A DNA stretch of 64,000 nt from Youngiibacter multivorans (lineage in GTDB: Bacteria; Bacillota; Clostridia; Clostridiales; Clostridiaceae). Below, piece after piece: positions 9,143 through 17,182 of this stretch. The position numbers were made by a program, and so were the translations under genes. The stretch lies in contig NZ_JAGGKC010000015.1 of the NCBI RefSeq assembly GCF_017873395.1, positions 1-64,000 of the forward strand, given 5' to 3'. A model generated the notes under the pieces. It was not told where the DNA came from. It did not search any database and was given only the letters and a program-made list of their open reading frames with translations. Position 1 is the first letter of the stretch. Every line of letters begins with the position of its first letter.

Positions 9143-10516
9143 ATGGTTAGCAAAATGAAATTTGATAAGTTTTTGAGCGAAGAATATTTGAAGGTATTCA
9201 ACAACTTGCCTGATCCAATATTTGTTACAGACACCAAAGGAAATATATTATTATCAAATAGTACAACAGCAATGGTGCTTGATTTAACTCTAGACCAATT
9301 GTTGAATCAAAATGTTATAGAACTTGTCAAAAAAGGGCACTATAATATATCTTATGCAATAAAGGCTGTAGAAGAAAAAAAAACGGTGACTGGATTAGTC
9401 GAACTGAAAAATGGTATTGTCTATATTTCTACGAGTACACCAGTATTTGATGATTCTGGAGCGGTTCAGTTAGTAATAACAAGTGCAAGACCTAAAGATC
9501 TAATCGAGGGTTTTATTAACACCAATAAAAGAGAAGTAGAATATTTACGTAATCGAGTTTTTGGATCGACTGAAATCATTGCTGAAAGTAAGCAAATGAA
9601 ATTAGTTCTATTCAATGCACATAATGTAGCACCAACAGATAGCACGGTAATTCTACAAGGAGAATCTGGCACAGGAAAAGAAGTATTAGCGAATTATATT
9701 CACTTGAAGAGTAAGAGAGCGAAAGAGGCATTTATTGCAGTAAATTGCGCGGCTTTTCCAGAAAATTTGGTTGAGGCTGAATTGTTTGGTTATGAGAAGG
9801 GTTCCTTTACAGGCGCTGTTACGAGCGGTAAAATGGGTTTATTTGAAGCAGCAGAAAATGGCACATTATTCTTAGATGAAATAGCTGAACTGCCACTTAC
9901 TTTACAGGCTAAATTGTTAAGGGTTTTAGAAACAAATGAAGTAAGGCGAATTGGGAGTAATATTAGTAAAAAGATCAATTTTCGATTAATTGCTGCTAGC
10001 CATAAAAATTTAGAACATTTGGTAGATTTGGGGGAATTTCGTGAAGACCTATTTTATAGACTTAACGTTTATCCATTAGTTATACCACCATTAAGGGAGA
10101 GACCTGAAGATATACTTGCACTTGCATCAAAATTTCTTGAAATTTTTAATAACAAGTATGAGAAAGAAATTCAGTTGGCTGATGATGAACTTGAGGCATT
10201 AAAGAAACGAAGATGGTCTGGGAATGTTAGAGAACTGCGTAACTTTATAGAAAGAAGGGTAATTAGTAGTTTAAATGACTTCACATCAAATACTTATGCA
10301 AGCATTATAAGTTCTGAAAAAGTTAACTGTGATATCAAATTGGATAAGTTATTTGAACAAGGGCTGTCGTTAAAAGATTTAGTAAAGAAAGTAGAGAAAG
10401 ATTACATAGAATACACAATTAAAAAGTTTAACGGTAGTGTGAGAGAAGCGGCTGAAAGTCTTGGAGTATATAGATCCGTTTTGTACAGGAAGATAAATGA
10501 ACATAATGAAATGTAA
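9143..10516 (+). CDS. PAS-domain sigma-54 enhancer-binding activator
   Basis: A 457-residue transcription activator. Residues about 15-125 form a PAS sensor (LPDPIFVTDTKGNILLSN). The AAA+ domain follows with Walker A GESGTGKE, the sigma-54 contact loop YEKGSFTGAV (GAFTGA variant), Walker B GTLFLDEIAEL, and R-finger region FREDLFYRLNVYPL. The C-terminus carries a Fis-type helix-turn-helix (VREAAESLGVYRSVLYRKI). The PAS domain suggests response to a small ligand or redox state. It lies downstream of the beta-oxidation cluster, its likely target, but I found no -24/-12 site in front of that cluster. The start follows GGGGGATGCGAA. Confidence 0.9.
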   Translation: MVSKMKFDKFLSEEYLKVFNNLPDPIFVTDTKGNILLSNSTTAMVLDLTLDQLLNQNVIELVKKGHYNISYAIKAVEEKKTVTGLVELKNGIVYISTSTPVFDDSGAVQLVITSARPKDLIEGFINTNKREVEYLRNRVFGSTEIIAESKQMKLVLFNAHNVAPTDSTVILQGESGTGKEVLANYIHLKSKRAKEAFIAVNCAAFPENLVEAELFGYEKGSFTGAVTSGKMGLFEAAENGTLFLDEIAELPLTLQAKLLRVLETNEVRRIGSNISKKINFRLIAASHKNLEHLVDLGEFREDLFYRLNVYPLVIPPLRERPEDILALASKFLEIFNNKYEKEIQLADDELEALKKRRWSGNVRELRNFIERRVISSLNDFTSNTYASIISSEKVNCDIKLDKLFEQGLSLKDLVKKVEKDYIEYTIKKFNGSVREAAESLGVYRSVLYRKINEHNEM

Positions 10517-10617
10517 GTACCTAATGAACATTATGGATATGTGATCTTGGTATTAATGTTAAATTAAAGTCTACGTTGTTACACTTAGACTGAATAAATC
10601 ACCTGCGCGGTAAGCAT

Positions 10618-10656
10618 AAGCCTCTCAACTGTTAAAAACAGTGGAGAAGCTTTTTT
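10618..10656 (+). terminator. Rho-independent terminator of the activator gene
   Basis: The arms AAGC-CTCTC-ACTGT and ACAGT-GGAGA-AGCTT pair with small bulges, followed by TTTTTT. It lies about 100 bp after the stop codon at 10516. Confidence 0.75.
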
Positions 10657-10758
10657 CATTTCTGATAGGAAAGTCAAGTACTCAAACAAGTGCTTCTGTC
10701 TTTTGAAAGGTGATGAGGCCTAAGCAATTAGGCTTGTATTAAAATCTGCGTGATTAGA

Positions 10759-10827
10759 CATATTAGTACCCAAATATTGATACAATGCATAGTCCTTGAA
10801 TTTCAAGGGCTATCATTGTTTTTACGG
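10759..10827 (+). repeat. Dispersed hairpin repeat, copy A
   Basis: A 69-bp unit from CATATTAGTAC to TTTTTACGG. The core ACAATGCATAGTCCTTGAA (10782-10800) and its complement up to ATTGT (10819) form a long imperfect hairpin followed by TTTTT. Near-identical copies lie at 15000-15068 and 21629-21697, with a diverged one at 20091-20143. Confidence 0.8.
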
Positions 10828-10876
10828 GTAAAACCATAAATGCGTTGATATTACTCACTTATTCTCTAATTCATCT

Positions 10877-10899
10877 GCACCTGAGCAGGTGCTTTTTTA
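10877..10899 (+). terminator. Rho-independent terminator inside the repeat
   Basis: GCACCTG and CAGGTGC pair across a 2-nt loop and are followed by TTTTTTA. The same structure recurs in the second repeat copy near 15117-15139, with the T-run broken by a C. Confidence 0.75.
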
Positions 10900-11116
10900 T
10901 TTCCAATTATTAATAAATATACAAATATTTTGAATAATAGCTAGAATTATTCATCCTTACTTCAAAATATAGATGGTTAGGCTAAATTCATATGGCTATT
11001 TATTATTGTTTTGAAAAACTGAATAATATCAGTGGTGATATATATTATGCTTGCTATTAGCAATTGATAGAGCGAATATGACCATACCGGAATAACGTAA
11101 TGGAGGAGTGGTCGAT

Positions 11117-11560
11117 ATGAATCAGTCTAGAGTAACTGTAATACCTGCAATTTTTGAAAGTAAAGGGGAGCAGACTAGGGGAACTCCAGGAAAGATCCAT
11201 GTGGAGGGTTATATGCTCGCGAATAGGGGAACACGTCCATGGGCCATGGTGCGGAAAGATCTTAGAGGGTTTGCTGCAGCTCACACAAATTGGGAGATAA
11301 CAGGAATAGCAATTGATTATCGTGAGACTGAAGATAAAGAGGGAACTTACCATGTCTTTCCAGCATTATCAAGAAGAATTAAAAATAGAGAATTAGATAT
11401 TCTGATAGTGCATTCTGGAGGGAATTTGGACTCGGTTCTTCTTATCACTTATTGTTTACTCGTCTATTGTGAATTTTATTCAGTCCAGCTTTATGTTGCT
11501 CATAATGGATTGCTGCTATCAGAAGATGACCTGGTGTTTCCTGAGAGCATCATGCTGTAA
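11117..11560 (+). CDS. Small resolvase-fold protein lacking the catalytic serine
   Basis: A 147-residue product from ATG 11117, which follows GGAGGAG with 8-nt spacing. The layout resembles the N-terminal domain of large serine recombinases: RVTVIPA, then KIHVEGYM where the family has KIRVAAYCRVST, then NWEITGIAIDYRET for NW...GIYADEGISGT, then ELDILIVHSGGNLDSV for KIDLIITKSISRFARN. The catalytic RVS motif reads LANRG, so no nucleophilic Ser is present. The last ~40 residues run antisense over the recombinase relic at 11500-12507 and look non-native. It may be a rearranged, inactive relic or a repurposed DNA-binding fragment. Confidence 0.55.
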   Translation: MNQSRVTVIPAIFESKGEQTRGTPGKIHVEGYMLANRGTRPWAMVRKDLRGFAAAHTNWEITGIAIDYRETEDKEGTYHVFPALSRRIKNRELDILIVHSGGNLDSVLLITYCLLVYCEFYSVQLYVAHNGLLLSEDDLVFPESIML

Positions 11561-12507
11561 TGAGTTGACTTGCGGGTAGTTTTATCAACATCTATTCGAT
11601 GGATGTTGCTTCGATGCTCTTTCTCTTGTTGAGCTTTTTCGAATAGATCATTGGAAATAATTTGGGGATGTGTATTAGCAAGCTGAAATCTCGGGTGCTT
11701 GCCATTGTTGACATAACGTATTTTTTCTTTATAGTCATGAGTATATGTTTTCCCGACCAATGAGTTTCCAATATACTTCTCATTCGTAAGGATCGTTTCA
11801 ATTGACCTTTTTGGCCATGTCTCTTTACCAGTAGGGGATTTTATTCCTTGTAATTTAAGTTCTCTGGTTATTGCTAAAATACTATTACCCTTCAAATACA
11901 AATCAAATATGTGCCTGACGACATCAGCTTCTTCATCATTAATCGCAATTGATCCATCTGGGCAAATCGAATAACCAAAGCATCTGCGCAAATAAAGCTT
12001 TGAGGATCCATCTTCAAAGCCTCGTTTTATACCCCAAGTAATATTTTCACTTCTAGCTTTGCTTTCTTATTCTGCGATGGCTTCAATGATAGTAAGTAAG
12101 AACATCTTATTTGATTCGGATATCCAGATATTTTCAACATCAAATAACACATCAACTCCAAGAGAACGAAGCTCAGTTATAACGTCCATTACCTTTTCTG
12201 TCTGGCGGCCAAAACGACTAACTGACTTTGTAAGGATGATATCAATTTTATGGTTTCTGCAATCGTCCAGCATTTTGCGAAACCCTGCTCGCCCGGTGGT
12301 GCTATTTCCTGACTTGATATCGGTGTAGATACCTACAAGATCCCAGTCCAAACGTCTATCTACCATAGCTTTAAAATATTCTATCTGATTCTTAAGACTT
12401 TCCAATTGACTCTCATGTGCAGTACTTACTCTGGAATAAATCGCGACATTAAATTTAAATTTTGCGATATGCTGATTAATCTTTATTACTTTTCTTTCAG
12501 GACACAT
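11500..12507 (-). pseudogene. Large serine recombinase interrupted by a nonsense codon
   Basis: Reading from 12507 down, the first part has VAIYSRVSTAHESQLESLKNQ with the catalytic Ser, GIYTDIKSGNSTTGRAGFRKML and DIILTKSVSRFGRQT. The frame hits TAA at 12064-12066 within EAIAE-stop-ESKARSENI, where homologues have Gln (CAA to TAA). It then continues without shift into GIKRGFEDGSSK and the recombinase domain (FDLYLKGNSILAITRELKLQGI). The C-terminal zinc-ribbon and coiled-coil part is missing after MLSG. Both the stop and the 3' truncation make it non-functional. It probably mobilised this island once. Confidence 0.85.
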
Positions 12508-12584
12508 GCAGCATCATCCCCAATAAATTTCTCAGATTGTATATGCCTCAATCGTACAATATGGCTATGATCAGCACAATGATT

Positions 12585-12854
12585 TTAGCAGGTTAGTATC
12601 AAGATTTTACCGTCAGCAAGGATTATAATTTTTTTGCGGTTAAATCTATCAATCCAAACTCCAGCGAATAGACCGATTATGGCTTGAGGTAAAAGCCCAA
12701 CAACACTGGCAATTGATAGAGCAAGTGCAGACCCTATTTCAACCGTAATCCACCAAATAATTGAGAACTGAACAGCATTAGAGTCTAAGAGTGAACATGA
12801 TTGGCCCCAATATATTGCAAAGAATGACTTCCTCCAGTTTGCTAATTGATTCAT
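12585..12854 (-). pseudogene. Truncated MFS efflux gene (MefA-like N-terminus)
   Basis: From ATG at 12854 the frame reads MNQLANWRKSFFAIYWGQSCSL, then GLLPQAIIGLFAGVWIDRFNRK and IIILADG, before unrelated residues and a stop. This is the first ~80 residues (two to three TM helices and the MFS A-motif region) of a roughly 400-residue macrolide-efflux-type permease. The rest is absent. It starts two bases after the glycosyltransferase stop, behind AAGGGGAAATG, so the pair was an operon of drug modification and export before truncation. Confidence 0.75.
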
Positions 12855-12855
12855 A

Positions 12856-14094
12856 TCATTTCCCCTTAAGACTTTCAATGATGATCTTAGCGCAATCCTT
12901 TGCACCATTTTCTGTCGCAATATTTATGCCAAGAGTTTTTGCATTTTTGATTACATCATCTTTCAAGGCAAATTGAATTGCAGAAGCTAGTATGTCAGAG
13001 GTTAGTTTTTTTCTGTAAATTGGCTTTGAGCCAACGCCTAAGTCATATGCCCTGTGCGCCCATGCAAATTGGTCATTGGAAAATGGAATAATAATACTCG
13101 GAACACCTGCCTTAAATCCAGCTGCGGTTGTACCAGCACCACCATGATGACAAACGAGTGAAACACGCGGAAAAAGCCAACTATGGGGAATGCTGTTAAT
13201 CGCCAGAAGATTGATAGGAAGGTTCTGTACATCGCCCATTCCACATATGATCCCTCTCTTGCCAACCATATTAAGTGCATCTATTATGATCTTGACGGTT
13301 TCGTCCTTATGTTTGCTATCAAAAACACTCCCGAATCCAATATAAACAGGCTTTTCACCATTCTTCAAAAAATCAAAAAGCTCTTCGGAGGGTCTATAGG
13401 CATTGTTTTCTTCCACAAACCAATAGCCATTTTGATGGATGCCTGCGTTCCAATCTTTAGGCCTTGGAAATACAAAGTTACTACAAGAGATAATGGCAGG
13501 GTGATTTTTGTCTACTCTTTCAAATGGATTGCCAAAATTTTCCGGAAGTTTGCCGTGGTTCTCTTTGAAAAATGCTATAATCCCAGTCTTCCCAGCCATC
13601 CATAGCATGCCTTGTAAAAGTATATAGCTTAATGATTTAGGCATTTTTGTTTTACCATAAGCTATCAGTGAAGCAATTTCTTTCGTCTTATGCATAGGAA
13701 ATGGCGCGGCTAATATTGACGGAATCCCGAGCTTTTCTCCTGCAAAATAACCAATTGTGCAGCCAGGATGGTAAATAATCAGTTCACTCCCTTGACATGC
13801 GCTGAACATTTCAGCAGTTAATCCAAACACGTATTTTTTCATTTTGTTGAAGGTCAAGAGCATTTTAATAGGATTGTCAGACGATTGTGCATCCTGTAGT
13901 AATTTAGGGTCAATGTCGATGGATTGATAATCAGCTGATAGTGAGTAAAAATCAATACCATAATTTTGGATAAAGTTTTCAAAACTTTTACCACCGGCTA
14001 TTCGCACCGATTTTCCGAGTTTTTGCAGTTCTTGTGCCAGCGCAATATAGGGTTGAAAGTCACCTCTTGAACCTGAGCAAAGAATAGTAATCAT
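12856..14094 (-). CDS. Family 1 glycosyltransferase (UDP-glycosyltransferase, MGT/sterol type)
   Basis: A 412-residue GT-B enzyme. The N-terminal acceptor domain begins ITILCSGSRGDFQPYIALAQEL, the donor-binding start typical of GT28/GT1 sterol and antibiotic glucosyltransferases. The C-terminal donor domain has PVYIGFGSVFDSK and the nucleotide-sugar signature CHHGGAGTTAAGFKAGVPSIIIPFSNDQFAWAHR cut into its usual blocks. It should move a sugar from a UDP- or TDP-donor to a small lipophilic acceptor, for example a macrolide. The divergent TetR gene and the MFS remnant behind it suggest drug inactivation under substrate control (inference). RBS is GGAGG with ATG 14094. Confidence 0.85.
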   Translation of the reverse strand: MITILCSGSRGDFQPYIALAQELQKLGKSVRIAGGKSFENFIQNYGIDFYSLSADYQSIDIDPKLLQDAQSSDNPIKMLLTFNKMKKYVFGLTAEMFSACQGSELIIYHPGCTIGYFAGEKLGIPSILAAPFPMHKTKEIASLIAYGKTKMPKSLSYILLQGMLWMAGKTGIIAFFKENHGKLPENFGNPFERVDKNHPAIISCSNFVFPRPKDWNAGIHQNGYWFVEENNAYRPSEELFDFLKNGEKPVYIGFGSVFDSKHKDETVKIIIDALNMVGKRGIICGMGDVQNLPINLLAINSIPHSWLFPRVSLVCHHGGAGTTAAGFKAGVPSIIIPFSNDQFAWAHRAYDLGVGSKPIYRKKLTSDILASAIQFALKDDVIKNAKTLGINIATENGAKDCAKIIIESLKGK

Positions 14095-14116
14095 GAATTT
14101 GCCTCCTGGAATAATC

Positions 14117-14129
14117 CAACATCATGTTG
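14117..14129. promoter_or_regulatory. Candidate TetR operator
   Basis: CAACATCATGTTG is a perfect 6-1-6 palindrome in the 122-bp gap between the divergent glycosyltransferase and TetR starts. A second, looser dyad CCAACAATATTGTGG lies at about 14167-14181. Their position fits repression of both promoters by the adjacent TetR. Confidence 0.5.
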
Positions 14130-14216
14130 TATGATTTAATTGTAAAGTTACAGCTGATAATCATCAACCAACAATATTGTGGCTTGTGTTGGATTTAGCA
14201 AAGAGGTGACTTGCTC

Positions 14217-14780
14217 ATGAATAAAAGGACTGAAATTACGACGCAAACAAAACAGAATATTATTGATGCATTTTGGGAACTATATTGTGAAAAAAGAATT
14301 GAGAAGTTCACAGTAAAAGAAATCACAAGTAAAGCGGGATATAATCGGGGAACTTTCTATGAGTATTTTACCGATGTCTATGATGTACTGGATGTAATTG
14401 AAAACTCTCTGATCCCATCTCTTCATGAGTTGCCTCCTATTTCCACACCAACAGAAACAATAGGGATGCCGTTAGATGTCTTTCTTAACATCTGGGAACA
14501 AAATGCAAAATACTATTCAGTCTTGCTCGGAGATAACGGTGATCCGGCTTTTGCGAGCAAGTTAAAGGATTCGATAAAACCGGCAGTTATGAAAACCTTT
14601 GAGGACAAGCCTAACATTGACAAGAGAGAATTGGATTTTATTTTGGAATATATACTATCTGCCATGGTTGGTGTTATGAGTTATTGGTTTGGGCAGGAAG
14701 ATGCTCCTTCTCGAGATGAGCTTTTTAGACTAATGCATAAGTTGATGGAAGATGGAGTAATGAAGCATCTTCCACGATAA
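14217..14780 (+). CDS. TetR/AcrR-family transcriptional regulator
   Basis: A 187-residue one-domain-pair regulator. Residues about 5-55 form the TetR helix-turn-helix (FTVKEITSKAGYNRGTFYEYFTDVYDVL). The rest is an all-helical ligand domain with weak conservation. I chose ATG 14217, behind AGAGGTGAC, rather than the TTG six bases upstream. It is divergent from the glycosyltransferase operon and very likely its repressor, sensing the compound that the operon handles. Confidence 0.85.
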   Translation: MNKRTEITTQTKQNIIDAFWELYCEKRIEKFTVKEITSKAGYNRGTFYEYFTDVYDVLDVIENSLIPSLHELPPISTPTETIGMPLDVFLNIWEQNAKYYSVLLGDNGDPAFASKLKDSIKPAVMKTFEDKPNIDKRELDFILEYILSAMVGVMSYWFGQEDAPSRDELFRLMHKLMEDGVMKHLPR

Positions 14781-14983
14781 TCACTTGGAAGAATTCTACC
14801 AATACTGTTCGAGTAAATGATGCCAGTAAGTATACCTCCAATGAACAAAGCATTGTGTCAATTTATTATACTTTAGCCATAATATCAATATTGATACAGC
14901 AAAAGCTCTTAAAGTCTCATATAGATACTCTTTAGTAATCGAGTAAAATCACATCTGTATAGTTTATACATTAGCACCAAGAT

Positions 14984-15227
14984 TTTAGCCTAACCATCTC
15001 ATATTAGTACTCAAATATTGATACAATGCATAGTCCTTGAATTTCAAGGGCTATCATTGTTTTTACGGGTAAAACCATAAATGCGTTGATATTCCTCACT
15101 TATTCTCTAATTCATCTGCACCTGAGCAGGTGCTCTTTTATTTCCAATTATTAATAAATATGCAAGTAATTTGTATAATAACTAAGAATATGCACGTTTA
15201 TTTTAAAATATAGATGGTTAGGCTAAA
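14984..15227. repeat. 244-bp segment bounded by 16-bp perfect inverted repeats
   Basis: TTTAGCCTAACCATCT (14984-14999) is the exact reverse complement of AGATGGTTAGGCTAAA (15212-15227). The right-hand arm also exists in repeat copy 1 (about 10972-10987), but the left-hand arm does not. The enclosed DNA holds the hairpin repeat and a terminator but no gene. It looks like a MITE or an element end. Confidence 0.6.
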
Positions 15228-15404
15228 TTAATAAGGCGATTTATTGTGCTTTGAAAAACTGAATAATATCAGTGGTGATATATAAGTGCTTGCGATTAAC
15301 AGCTGATAGAGCGAATATGACCATACCGGAATAACGTAATGGGGGGTGGTCGATATGAATCAGTCTAGAGTAACTGTAATACCTGCAATTTTTTGAAAGT
15401 AAAG
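15000..15404 (+). repeat. Long direct repeat, copy 2 (pairs with 10759-11165)
   Basis: Second copy of the ~405-bp direct repeat. It contains dispersed hairpin element copy B (15000-15068) and ends with the same recombinase start codons, here frameshifted by an extra T in the poly-T run near 15390-15395. It closes the island opened by copy 1. Confidence 0.85.
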
Positions 15405-15519
15405 AAGAGCAAACAAAAAAATGTTGCATATGATCATCTCGGAGATCACGGTCAATGAGAAAAGAGAAGTAGACAGCATCAATATTAAGCTGACAGATCA
15501 GTTCATCAACTACCGTTAG
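15355..15519 (+). pseudogene. Serine recombinase remnant: N-terminus joined to C-terminus
   Basis: ATG 15355 gives MNQSRVTVIPAIF, then a TGA created by one extra T. Thirty bases on, a second frame (15421-15519) reads MIISEITVNEKREVDSINIKL then TDQFINYR and stops. That tail matches the last strand and helix of large serine recombinases (..I..I.V.EK..IDG..I.I.YRF). The ~450 residues between are deleted. It is a relic of a recombinase that once lay in this repeat. Confidence 0.6.
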
Positions 15520-15960
15520 ACTTAAAAGGGAGTACCGAAAAGTAATATTACAGATATATTATACAAAATAGTTACATCATAACTAATCAAGAAATCAAGT
15601 TTTCTATCTAGAGCTTTCTCACAATGCACTCTATGTAAAAAAATTTCTGACTCAGGACTTCACTTTTAGTTCTTGTGTTTTGTGGACATAATACATTTCG
15701 CTACCGCACTATTCCAAATAACTTACTAGGAATAGGGTTGAAGGGTGGGAGAATTCTGTAGAATCTCATCCTATGCATACCTTAAGTATTGTTGCCATTG
15801 TCAATCCGAAATAACCTATCATTCTTCCTTAACATGAGAATGGCAGGTCCGACGGTCTATTAAATTTTCTCATCGGATGCTCATCAGTCTCTATCTGTAT
15901 TTCAGCAACAAAAATTTCATTAAACAGAATTATTGGTTCATTATATATATTCGATTCAAT
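15520..15960. other. Gene-free stretch upstream of the RiPP promoter
   Basis: I see no convincing coding frame or conserved RNA. One imperfect hairpin (GAGAATTCTGTAGAATCTC) lies at about 15749-15768. Composition is AT-rich, like the rest of the island. Confidence 0.5.
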
Positions 15961-15989
15961 TTGACATTGAAAGTAGAAAATTGTAATAT
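15961..15989 (+). promoter_or_regulatory. Strong sigma-A promoter of the peptide precursor
   Basis: TTGACA (15961-15966), a 17-bp spacer and TAATAT (15984-15989) form a near-consensus promoter. The transcript would start close to 15996 and meet GGAGGT at about 16009-16014 just before ATG 16021. The strength fits high expression of a small precursor peptide. Confidence 0.7.
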
Positions 15990-16020
15990 AAATATATACA
16001 CTAATTCTGGAGGTGCCTGT

Positions 16021-16143
16021 ATGAAAGAGGAAAAGATAGTTTTTACTGCCAAAGATTTTTCCGGAATGTACATTGACGAAAAGAATGAAAAGGCATTTGC
16101 TGTGCAGGAGTGCAATTGTTGCCAGACTTGTAAGGAAAATTAG
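16021..16143 (+). CDS. Cys-rich RiPP precursor peptide (40 residues)
   Basis: ATG 16021 follows a perfect GGAGGT site. The peptide begins MKEEKIVFTAKDFSG, carries an acidic/lysine middle (MYIDEKNEKAFAVQE) and ends in CNCCQTCKEN, so all four Cys lie in the last ten residues. That is the organisation of a leader plus a Cys-rich core. Two SPASM radical SAM enzymes start 64 bp downstream, beyond a terminator-like hairpin. I infer that the enzymes form thioether or related links on the core Cys residues. It is reminiscent of clostridial Cys-rich radical-SAM substrates (ranthipeptide/SCIFF, Clo7bot), but I do not recognise the exact family. Confidence 0.75.
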   Translation: MKEEKIVFTAKDFSGMYIDEKNEKAFAVQECNCCQTCKEN

Positions 16144-16155
16144 ACCGTATTTTCC

Positions 16156-16190
16156 AAAAGGGATGCTTCTTTAGAAGTACCCCTTTTTTG
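16156..16190 (+). terminator. Attenuator/terminator between precursor and maturases
   Basis: AAAAGGG-a-TGCTTCT and AGAAGTA-c-CCCTTTT pair around a TT loop, followed by a T-run ending at 16189. It lies 13 bp after the precursor stop and just before the first radical SAM gene. Partial read-through here would give much precursor and little enzyme, as in many RiPP operons. Confidence 0.75.
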
Positions 16191-16206
16191 CTTTGGAGGG
16201 ATTGTT

Positions 16207-17166
16207 ATGAGTAAGTTTAATGCTGTAACTCTAGAGATAACAAAAAAATGCAATCATAATTGCTTGTTCTGCTATAATATTTCGTCTCCAAATACAGAGA
16301 ATGTATCATTTGAACAAATTAATTTTATTGTAAACAAATTGGTTAAATATGGAATTGAGAGAGTTACGGTTACTGGTGGCGAGCCATACTTGGTTCGAAA
16401 TCAAACAGAATACTTGATCAAGGAGTTACTTGATCGAAATATTGATGTATGTGTCAATTCAAACTTGACTTTGTTAGATGAAAAGTCAGTCGTTTTTTTA
16501 GAAAATACAATAGGACATAACAACATAGTTTACTCTTCTATTCCGTCAGTTTCTCCGAATAAATGTGATTATATTACACAAAGCAATGGTAGTTTTCAAC
16601 GAATTGTCGAAGGTTTAAAATTGTGTCGAGACCATAATATTATGATTGGCCTTAATATGTCGGTGTCACACATTAATATTAACGATTTAGACTATGTAGA
16701 ATCCTTTTTGGAAAACAATCCGGTTAGCAGTTTTACCTTATTTCCTGTTATTCCGCCTGTATATGATCGCACTAATTTGATACATAAAACAGATAATTTG
16801 AGCTTAATAAAGGTAGCGGACACACTTGTAAGAATACACGATCGGTTCGAAATAACGGTAGGATCAATACGGCCATTACCACGATGCATTATCGGAGATA
16901 GTAAAAAGTATGATGTAATCCGAGGGAGCAGATGTACTACAGGTCAGAATCGATTTTCAATTGACATGGTTACAGGAAAGATTGAAGCTTGTTCACAACA
17001 GAAGATTACATATGGTAATATTTATGATGATGAGCTAGAAACCTGCTATAGTAGAATGCAGGAATGGCGTGACGGTTTATTTCTAGCAAATGTATGTAGA
17101 GATTGCCAAGATTTAAAGTATTGCGGTGGTATGTGTCATTGGTCTGAGCCTTGCGGTAGATGTTAA
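16207..17166 (+). CDS. Radical SAM/SPASM peptide maturase 1
   Basis: A 319-residue enzyme. The radical SAM cluster motif CNHNCLFC (Cys15, 19, 22) opens a TIM-barrel, and the SAM-contacting GGEP motif lies in VTVTGGEPYL. The C-terminal SPASM region has CTTG...GKIEAC, then VCRDCQDLKYCGGMCHWSEPC and a final Cys as the last residue, enough ligands for one or two auxiliary 4Fe-4S clusters. It has no recognition domain of its own. GGAGGG precedes ATG 16207. It is clearly paralogous to the next protein over its whole length, so the pair arose by duplication. The likely target is the upstream peptide. Confidence 0.9.
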   Translation: MSKFNAVTLEITKKCNHNCLFCYNISSPNTENVSFEQINFIVNKLVKYGIERVTVTGGEPYLVRNQTEYLIKELLDRNIDVCVNSNLTLLDEKSVVFLENTIGHNNIVYSSIPSVSPNKCDYITQSNGSFQRIVEGLKLCRDHNIMIGLNMSVSHININDLDYVESFLENNPVSSFTLFPVIPPVYDRTNLIHKTDNLSLIKVADTLVRIHDRFEITVGSIRPLPRCIIGDSKKYDVIRGSRCTTGQNRFSIDMVTGKIEACSQQKITYGNIYDDELETCYSRMQEWRDGLFLANVCRDCQDLKYCGGMCHWSEPCGRC

Positions 17167-17182
17167 TTGGGAGGAACTGATT

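Larger units (their letters stand above)
10759..11165 (+). repeat. Long direct repeat, copy 1 (pairs with 15000-15404)
   Basis: Roughly 405 bp recur at 15000-15404 in the same orientation. The first ~170 bp and last ~130 bp are nearly identical and the middle is more diverged. Each copy begins with the dispersed hairpin element, contains a GCACCTG...CAGGTGC terminator, and ends in the first codons (MNQSRVTVIPAIF) of a serine-recombinase-like gene. The two copies flank the glycosyltransferase/TetR island. Confidence 0.85.

Noticed and set aside
11140..11353. Minus-strand frame opposite the resolvase-like gene
   Set aside because: It is a shadow of the plus-strand gene: the ribosome site and family-like motifs are on the plus strand.
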